Below the pieces are notes generated by a model. It searched no databases, had not been told where the DNA came from, and saw nothing but the letters and a program-made list of their open reading frames with translations. This document shows, one piece after another, positions 57,849 to 64,000 of a stretch of DNA of 64,000 nucleotides. Positions within the stretch are counted from its first letter, which is position 1. Each line of letters opens with the position of its first letter. Position numbers and translations under genes: made by a program. The stretch is from Agroathelia rolfsii (Eukaryota > Basidiomycota > Agaricomycetes > Amylocorticiales > Amylocorticiaceae), in assembly GCA_018343915.1 (NCBI GenBank), contig JABRWF010000007.1:2356001-2420000 (forward strand), given 5' to 3'.

Positions 57849-60447
57849 ATGTCCCAATATTCGCCCAACGGCGGGCTCGACAATCACTACAACAACAATT
57901 ATCCCCCTTCCTCCAATCCACGCAATTATTACAACAATCAATCTGCTGGAGCCAGCAGCACCAGCAATGTCTATCCCTTCAAGCACGGCCAAAGTGCGAC
58001 AGATTACTCGACATCTTCGCTCGAGCGAGGCATGATCAGGACGCCTAGCCCCACACCAAGCGAAGAGGAGGAGCTCCGCCGTCCAGGTGTCTTTGACTGG
58101 AAGACATACATGAAATGGAGTTTCTGGATAAGACGTGAATGGTTGTGTGAGTTTTTGCTGTTAATCTTGTCATTGGCCTGCTCCGTACTCACTCCAGGCG
58201 TTCCTTTCTCTCTCACAAAGGGTACTATTTAATAACCATAATCATCGTTGTCATCTCCGCTCTTATTACCATCTTCCACAAACAAATTGTGTACAAGCTC
58301 CAGGGTCCGGCAACCTGGATGAAAGAGTAAACCGTCCCGTCGTATTTTCGCACTGTCTCACATCGTCTAACATTGTCGTCAACACGATCGCAGTCTCAAA
58401 TTTGGTTGGCTTATACCCATCGCTATTCTCTTCGTCATTTCTTTCCCCCCGGTAAGGTGTGCTTTCTAATATCGAACGGATTGTGTGACTGACCCTATTC
58501 ATACTCTAGCTATTTGGACATGAAATTGTCGCAATTTTGTGCGGTGTGGTGTGGGGTCTCTGGATTGGTTTTGCTATCACAGCTGCAGGGACAGTGAGTT
58601 GCTATTACATTCTCCCAAGTACAACCTTTCATTTTCGTTGTCTACCACTAGGTCATTGGCGAAGTAGGCAACTTCTAGTGAGATTTCCTAGGTTACAATG
58701 ACGTCTTGTGACTATTGACTAAATATGACTATTTTTACAGTGCGTTCAGATACTTTTTCCGTAACCACGCCGCGAAAATGGAAAAACAAAAGATTTCATA
58801 TGCCTGCCTTGCCCATGTCGTGCGCAAGGGTGGCTTCAAGGTCGCACTCATCGCCCGCTTGAGTGCTGTGCCAGGGCACTGTAAGGACCCCCGTTGATTT
58901 GATTGCGTTATATCCTCTTAGTCTAATCATCCATGATTCTCCAGTCACCACCGTGATATTTTCTACATGCGGCATGAGTGAGTGTATTTGATATAATCTC
59001 CGTCATCCTTTCAGGCTCGGCTGATAAGCGGCCCCCAAGATATTTTCACATTTTTAATAGCCGCTGTTTTGTCAACTCCGAAACAGGTTGGTCCACCGAG
59101 CGTTTCATGTCTTATGATTTTTTTTACTAACTGTCTTTAGTTTGTAACCGTCTATCTTGGTGTCCTTTTGGAACAGTCAGGCCAGCGTAAGTGATTACAT
59201 AGGAGGATATTTTTAGAGTGGCTCTTGACATTAATTGCAGAGGAAACTACACAACAAAAACTTATCAGTGATGCCGTCGTTGTAGTGACTATTATTATCA
59301 CTGCTCTTGCCTGCTGGTACCTCTTGAGTCAAATGAACTCCGTCAAAGAAGAGGTGATTCATGAGAGACGCAGAGCTCGGTTCGTCGAATTCGTTTTACT
59401 TTACTTTTCCTTTGCCCTCACATCCGGCATCCGCACAGTGGAAGGGAAATGCAGCAGAACATGTCCACTCCATATGGGGGATCTTCCGTCGCCCTTGGCG
59501 CTCGCTCATCCGACACTGAAGTGCCGCTCGCGTCGACCAGCTACCACCAGCAGTGGGACAACTCTGGAAATGCTATCGGTGCTTCACGTGATCCCAGACT
59601 TCATGCACCACAACCGACGACGCCGGCACGCATTCCTACATTCCGCACCGAGAGTGGTGGCGGGTATAGCACTTCTGGCGAGCGGTACGATGCCAATTCT
59701 AACAACGAGATTGGTGTAGAATATCCCGCTGGTCGTATGCCTGTCAGACAGTTGAGCCATGAGTCACAGCCGTCTTCGAATGCTACTGCTGCACCCATAT
59801 CCCAACAACAGCGGGTGGCCTCTCCCGTACGCAATAATGAGGGTCAACAGAATGCTCTTCGTGTTCAGCCATCCGCACCGGCACTGGTTACCTCTCAGGA
59901 CGCGACGCTGCCGCTGCAATACGCGCCACAGGCTACCCACACTCCGATGTCAGCGCCTACGACGCCGTCTGTGGAGAGCGCCAGTACTGGATCGTACCCT
60001 ATACGGATGGGCACGTACCCCTTGCCTCAGCAGCAACAACCGTATGGGTATTATCCCCAGGGACCTCAACACACTGGCTCCCCGGTCGTGTTCAATCCGC
60101 AGACAACGCAGACGCCGACGCAAGCGCAGTTCGTGACCATGCAGCACCCTCATCAGCAAACGATGGACGTGACATCGCCTCCACTGCAGACACCATCGTA
60201 CCCTTCTGAGATCTATACGGGGACGACCACGCCGACGTATGCGTCGCCACAACAGATGTATCACATTCCAGCTTCCCTCACGCCCGCTAGCACTGGTGGT
60301 GTGTCTTCGCAGCACGGTCATGGAGTGGAGACGGCGGATGGATCGCTCCATACTGCGATGTCGCATCCGGCTCATGTGCCGCCACCGCACACGTACGCGG
60401 AGTCGCCGCCAAGCTACACCAGCTACTCTCCCTCGGGGCTCACGTAG
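57849..60447 (+). CDS. TVP38: Tvp38/TMEM64-type VTT-domain membrane protein with long disordered tail
   Basis: Golgi/endomembrane multi-pass protein. Exon 1 (57849-58146) codes for a polar N-terminus and RREWL; exon 2 (58221-58326) for the first membrane helix (WYYLITIIIVVISALITIFH). The VTT domain follows: FGWLIPIAILFVISFPP, LFGHEIVAILCGVVWGLWIG, VIGEVGNFYAFRYFFR, CLAHVVRKGGFKVALIARLS, VPGHFTTVIFSTCGM. A last helix (VVVVTIIITALACWYLL) precedes a charged linker. A 330-residue Gln/Pro/Ser/Thr-rich tail without structure ends at 60447. Family members act in vesicle traffic and lipid scrambling at Golgi/ER membranes. About nine small introns; the joins at the start and end were checked, the middle ones only roughly. 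Confidence 0.82.
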
Positions 60448-60829
60448 AAGTTGGGCGTTTTCACGCTCATTGCGGGAGGGTGGTGTGAAGGGTGGTGCTC
60501 CAAAACTCGCTCCCTTTGAATCTTTGTTTGTTTCAATTACTGTTATTCCTCATCAATACATTGTGTTAAATTCATTCATATTTCCTCCTCACCATTATCG
60601 ACTTAAACCGTGGACTGTTCAATCCCTCTCTCTCTTTTTCTAGGTTTCCCTTTTTTTTTATTGTACGGACTTTTGCCTCTTTACCCATTCCCTTGTTAAA
60701 TAATTAAGCTCTGCGTCTGCAGAGCGTGTATAGTTGTTCTCAAATCTTCCTTTTGTTCTTGGTTTATAGTTCGACAAAAGAAATAAAGCTTGTATTTTAT
60801 ACCTCAGGCCATTTTCGAATAAAAATTTG

Positions 60830-60837
60830 TCACGTGA
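60830..60837. promoter_or_regulatory. E-box/SRE-like TCACGTGA upstream of ERG25
   Basis: Palindromic TCACGTGA 318 bp upstream of the ERG25 ATG. Sterol genes of fungi, ERG25 among them, are known targets of SREBP-type bHLH factors that bind sites of this kind. The link here is inference from one site. Confidence 0.3.
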
Positions 60838-61058
60838 TGCATTACCTCAGCAACGATGACGGAAGAAAATCGGCATCGGAAGCTCGGAAATGTTTACAAA
60901 AAAGGCAAGTCACTTGATTGTGAAATTATAATTTGGGTGAGTCGCGCCACTTGTGGACTGAATATTTTGGCGTAGTCGCAACAGTGGTCTGCTTTCTTCA
61001 CTCCTGCACCTCTGCTGCTACTCCAGGCTTGGACTCACACCACCAGCTTCACTCGCCA

Positions 61059-61064
61059 TATAAG
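61059..61064 (+). promoter_or_regulatory. TATA box of ERG25
   Basis: TATAAG in the string CGCCATATAAGAGCCC, 91 bp before the ATG at 61155. Confidence 0.5.
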
Positions 61065-61154
61065 AGCCCTGGGGGGACCCATTTAACTCATTGTTTCTAC
61101 ATTCCCTTTCCTTCTTGGCTTACTAGTCATCTACTATCCACTCGTCTATACCTA

Positions 61155-62424
61155 ATGTCGCTCAACCTTAATGCGACGGCCGTGTCGCCGTCCATGGCGG
61201 CGCTGTACGCCAACACCGACTTTGGCCAGCTCAACTGGTTCGAGCAACAATGGGCTGCGTGGTACCTGTGGATTGGTAACCCTATCATTGCTACGGGTCT
61301 CGCCAGCTTTTTGCTTCACGAGGTATGTAGTCCCCTCCCCTCCCCCACTTCTATACATATTGTCATGGGATCACTAAATACGTCTACCTAGATTGTCTAC
61401 TTTGGTCGCTGCGTTCCGTGGATTATCATAGATGCCATTCCCTACTTTAGGAAGTGGAAGCTCCAGCCAAACAAGGTCCCCACGCCCCAGGAGCAGTGGG
61501 AATGCACAAAGCAGGTGCTGATGTCGCATTTCACGATTGAGCTCCCAGCTGTATGTTTTTTCTTCTTCTATTTACTTGGAATATTGTATCTTGATGCTTT
61601 GCTGTTTTTGTGCGCTTAGATTTGGGGCTTCCATCCTATGGCAGAGTCGATCGGCATGTCCACCTGGCAGGTCCCCTTCCCGACCTTCAAGTCGATGCTG
61701 CCCCAACTTGCCTTCTTTTTCTTCTTCGAGGACATGTTCCACTATTTTGGTATGCTAAATTTATCCCTTTCCTCGAATTCTCGCTTACGATGTATATCCT
61801 CTAGCCCACCAAGCCCTGCACTGCGGCAAGCTCTATAAGCACATTCACAAGCTGCACCACAAGTACTCTGCCCCCTTCGGTCTTGCTGCTGAATACGCGC
61901 ACCCGGTCGAGGTCTTCATTCTCGGCACAGGCACGATTGCCGGTCCTCTGCTCTACTGCTACTTCATGCGCGACCTGCACATCGTCACTGTCTACATCTG
62001 GATCACCCTCCGTCTCTTCCAGGCTGTTGATGCGCACAGCGGTTATGGTATGTCATCATCTTTGAATACCAAAAAAGTTCATGCAAGAAGGCTGATCAAT
62101 GTCGAACAATTAGATTTCCCCTGGTCGCTTCAGCACATCATCCCCTTCTGGTCCGGCGCCGAGCACCACGACTTCCACCACATGGCGTTCACGAACAACT
62201 ACTCGACCTCGTTCCGCTGGTGGGACCGCGTGCTCGGCACGGACGACAAGTACCGCGCGTACCGCAAGCGCGTCGCGGCGGCCAAGGCTGCGCTCAAGAA
62301 CAGCACGGAGGCCGAGCGCGAGGCTGTCGAGAGGCGCATGATGGCCGAGATGGAGGCTGAGGGTATCCGTGCCGAGGCTGAGGCTGAGGCGATGGGGAGC
62401 GGCAAGACGATCAAGGTTCAGTGA
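61155..62424 (+). CDS. ERG25: Sterol C4-methyl oxidase (ERG25)
   Basis: ER-membrane di-iron oxygenase that oxidises the C4 methyl groups of sterol precursors in ergosterol synthesis. Five exons: 61155-61322, 61392-61550, 61620-61749, 61805-62047 and 62114-62424. The histidine boxes are all present: HQALH, HIHKLHH, and HSGY followed by [10 protein letters not shown]. Membrane segments include [20 protein letters not shown] and the Phe-rich [36 protein letters not shown] and [19 protein letters not shown] are typical family blocks. The C-terminus is a longer Ala/Glu/Lys-rich extension ([19 protein letters not shown]) ending in KTIKVQ. The gene is intact. Confidence 0.95.
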
Positions 62425-62886
62425 AGGAAGAATAAAACAAAATGGGCGGTTCGCTTTCCCCGCCGTCACGATGAATCGTAATGATTTTGGTTACGACTCT
62501 TTTTCTTGCATCATTTATACATATATACATGCGTACACGGAGGGACGCGATTACATTAGTTAGAGGTGCTGTTCTTTGTCTTTGGAAGTATTGTAGATAT
62601 CCCGCTATTAATGAGATGTATTTCACATCGGAAAACGCATTTTGCTCATTGAAGCTGGAATGATCCCCTATCAATAGTCAATACAAGTACGGCCAACACA
62701 GTTATGTAGTATTAGTTTTACAATCTTCTGATCAATATTACAATTTGAGCTAGGTAATATACAAAAACCTGTGGGCAATAGGAAATAGGTTCAAGGGATA
62801 TATCTAATAATCATACAGACCACAACAGCTCTTGCCTCTCACTTGTTCATCCTACTCCTGGTCAACTAATTTGTCGAGTCTGTCAA
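62425..62886. other. Intergenic region, convergent 3' ends
   Basis: It lies between ERG25 and the WDR59-like gene. No gene was recognised. Confidence 0.5.
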
Positions 62887-64000
62887 CTAGACATGCACAA
62901 TACAAGTACAGCCACAGCCTGCTGCACAAAAGGGGAGAGAATAGTCCCGTCTGCAAGATATATGCACAACGTGCCAACAGAGATCGCACGTTTGGGATAA
63001 TCCTGTATATGTGCACATTATAAGCGATGAGAAGAAAAGAAGCGGACAAGACGATCAACACGACAGCAGTCAAGGGAAGGAAGATGAAAGGATATGGTTG
63101 CAACGTGATAAACTCACCATGAACGGGCAACCGACAGATGGAACACGACGGTTTCGGTTTGGTGGCGCCACTACCACCACCACTACCACCGCTGAGTGCG
63201 AGCGGTCGATCCAGTTGGTGTATCGTCTCTACCACTATGTAGTTCAATAAGTGAGCAACAAGGGTGTGTGCGACAGAGACATAAAGGCATACGGATCTCC
63301 TGGCTCTCGCCCAACTTATCCCATCCCGTTCTAAACGAGGAACCTGATCCCGACGATAGGGGAAAAACGGCCTTGATGAGCGGATAAACCGACTTGATGA
63401 GCTCTGCGCGCTTGTGGTGTAGTTGCCAGGCCATCAAGAGTTCAGCGTAGACCGTCACATGGCCGATGAGCTGCTGTACGATTTCCGGTGGTAGGTCGGT
63501 GACGAGGTTTTGTGAAGCGCTACTTGGTTGAGGGAAGAAAGAATTTCATCTTAATGAATGATGAAATTCTACGTATCAAAGTTGTACTCACTTCTGTCTA
63601 TTAAGCCCAGGCCCGTCGTTATCCGGAGGGGCAGGTATGAACCGCGGTCCTTTCTTCTCATGAATCACATCACGCTTAGTCCCTAGTTGAAGGTACGGTC
63701 GTGCATGACCAGTGGAAGAGAATGACAACGTGACGCGCTGTGAGTGCGGTTGCGACGTTGAGGAGGCCGACGAGGACGTGAGCGCCTCCGACCACGACTT
63801 GGACGCGTTTGTGGAGAGCCGTCGGAGGGGTGTGCGACCCATGCGGGTGTTATTACTGCTGATACTACTGATCGTGCCCGTATTGCTGGCAGTGTCCGCG
63901 CTCGCAAGGCGCTGGTGCAGTTGTTGTTCCTTCTCCGCTGAGCCTCCGCCGGGAAAGGGAACAGTGCTTTCATCCTCGTGGGTGACTGAGGTAGAGTTTA
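62887..64000 (-). CDS. WDR59: WDR59/Sea3 (Mtc5)-like C-terminus, 5' partial
   Basis: C-terminal part of a SEA/GATOR2 complex subunit acting at the vacuole/lysosome in amino-acid signalling to TORC1. The window holds a Ser/Thr-rich linker and a conserved stretch GPRFIPAPPDNDGPG. Then come the helical block HVTVYAELLMAWQLHHKRAE and a zinc-finger region: CSICRLPVHG, then, across an intron (last exon 63002-62887), SQTCDLCWHVVHISC and FCAAGCGCTCIV. The closing CxxGCGCxC pattern is the known end of WDR59-type proteins. The WD40 repeats and the start lie beyond the right edge. Splice joins at the last intron are in frame. Confidence 0.85.

Noticed and set aside
59950..60390. Arg-rich open frame of 146 codons on the minus strand
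   Set aside because: Antisense shadow of the Gln/Pro-rich tail of the Tvp38-like gene.

Overview
The window looks like nuclear DNA of a basidiomycete fungus, probably an Agaricomycete. Most genes are split by many 50-70 bp GT-AG introns. The gene set is typical of that group: an M36 fungalysin, an AzgA-type purine permease, ERG25, a Tvp38/VTT protein, a WDR59/Sea3 C-terminus, and basidiomycete-type 7-TM proteins. Fragments of a non-LTR retrotransposon (LINE) are also present. Genus and species cannot be told from the sequence.

Layout, left to right. 1-2358 holds a fungalysin (5' end outside the window). 2963-5599 holds two tandem SDR genes resembling fungal acetoin/diacetyl reductases. 6877-8438 is a 7-TM membrane protein, next to a 199-bp hairpin element. 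From 9354 to 38972 lies the dominant structure: two arrays of AKR13/YakC-like aldo-keto reductase genes facing each other. Four genes on the + strand (L1-L4) and four on the - strand (R4-R1) sit in a giant inverted repeat. The arms are 9711-19049 and 29248-38585. By mirror coordinates they run in register over about 9.34 kb, with one A-run length difference (22 vs 21) as the only length offset. They are separated by a 10.2-kb spacer with a TIR element, a second 7-TM gene and LINE debris.

Both ends of the arms fall inside AKR genes. The outermost genes (L1/R1) have different 5' parts and the innermost (L4/R4) have different 3' parts. L4 is a pseudogene while its partner R4 is intact. R1 has lost its ATG (ATA). 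Outside the arms, exon 2 of L1 and R1 is identical while the flanking introns differ, which points to patchy gene conversion. A misassembly must still be excluded.

The right part (40299-64000) is ordinary gene-rich sequence. It holds azgA, a PhyH-type dioxygenase, a single-exon trypsin-fold protein, a quinate/hexose-type MFS transporter, and a 1091-aa protein with four dsRBD-like modules each starting at a phase-1 intron. It ends with a Tvp38-like protein, ERG25 (sterol C4-methyl oxidase) and the C-terminal half of a WDR59/Sea3-like SEA/GATOR2 subunit running off the right edge.

Functionally, the left half is an NAD(P)H-dependent carbonyl-reductase locus (two SDRs and six to eight AKRs) amplified by inverted duplication. 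The AKR copies share promoter blocks and TATA boxes, so dosage and co-regulation are plausible, but the substrate cannot be read from the sequence. The right half holds housekeeping genes for transport, sterol synthesis, membrane traffic and TORC1 signalling, with no evident link to the AKR locus.
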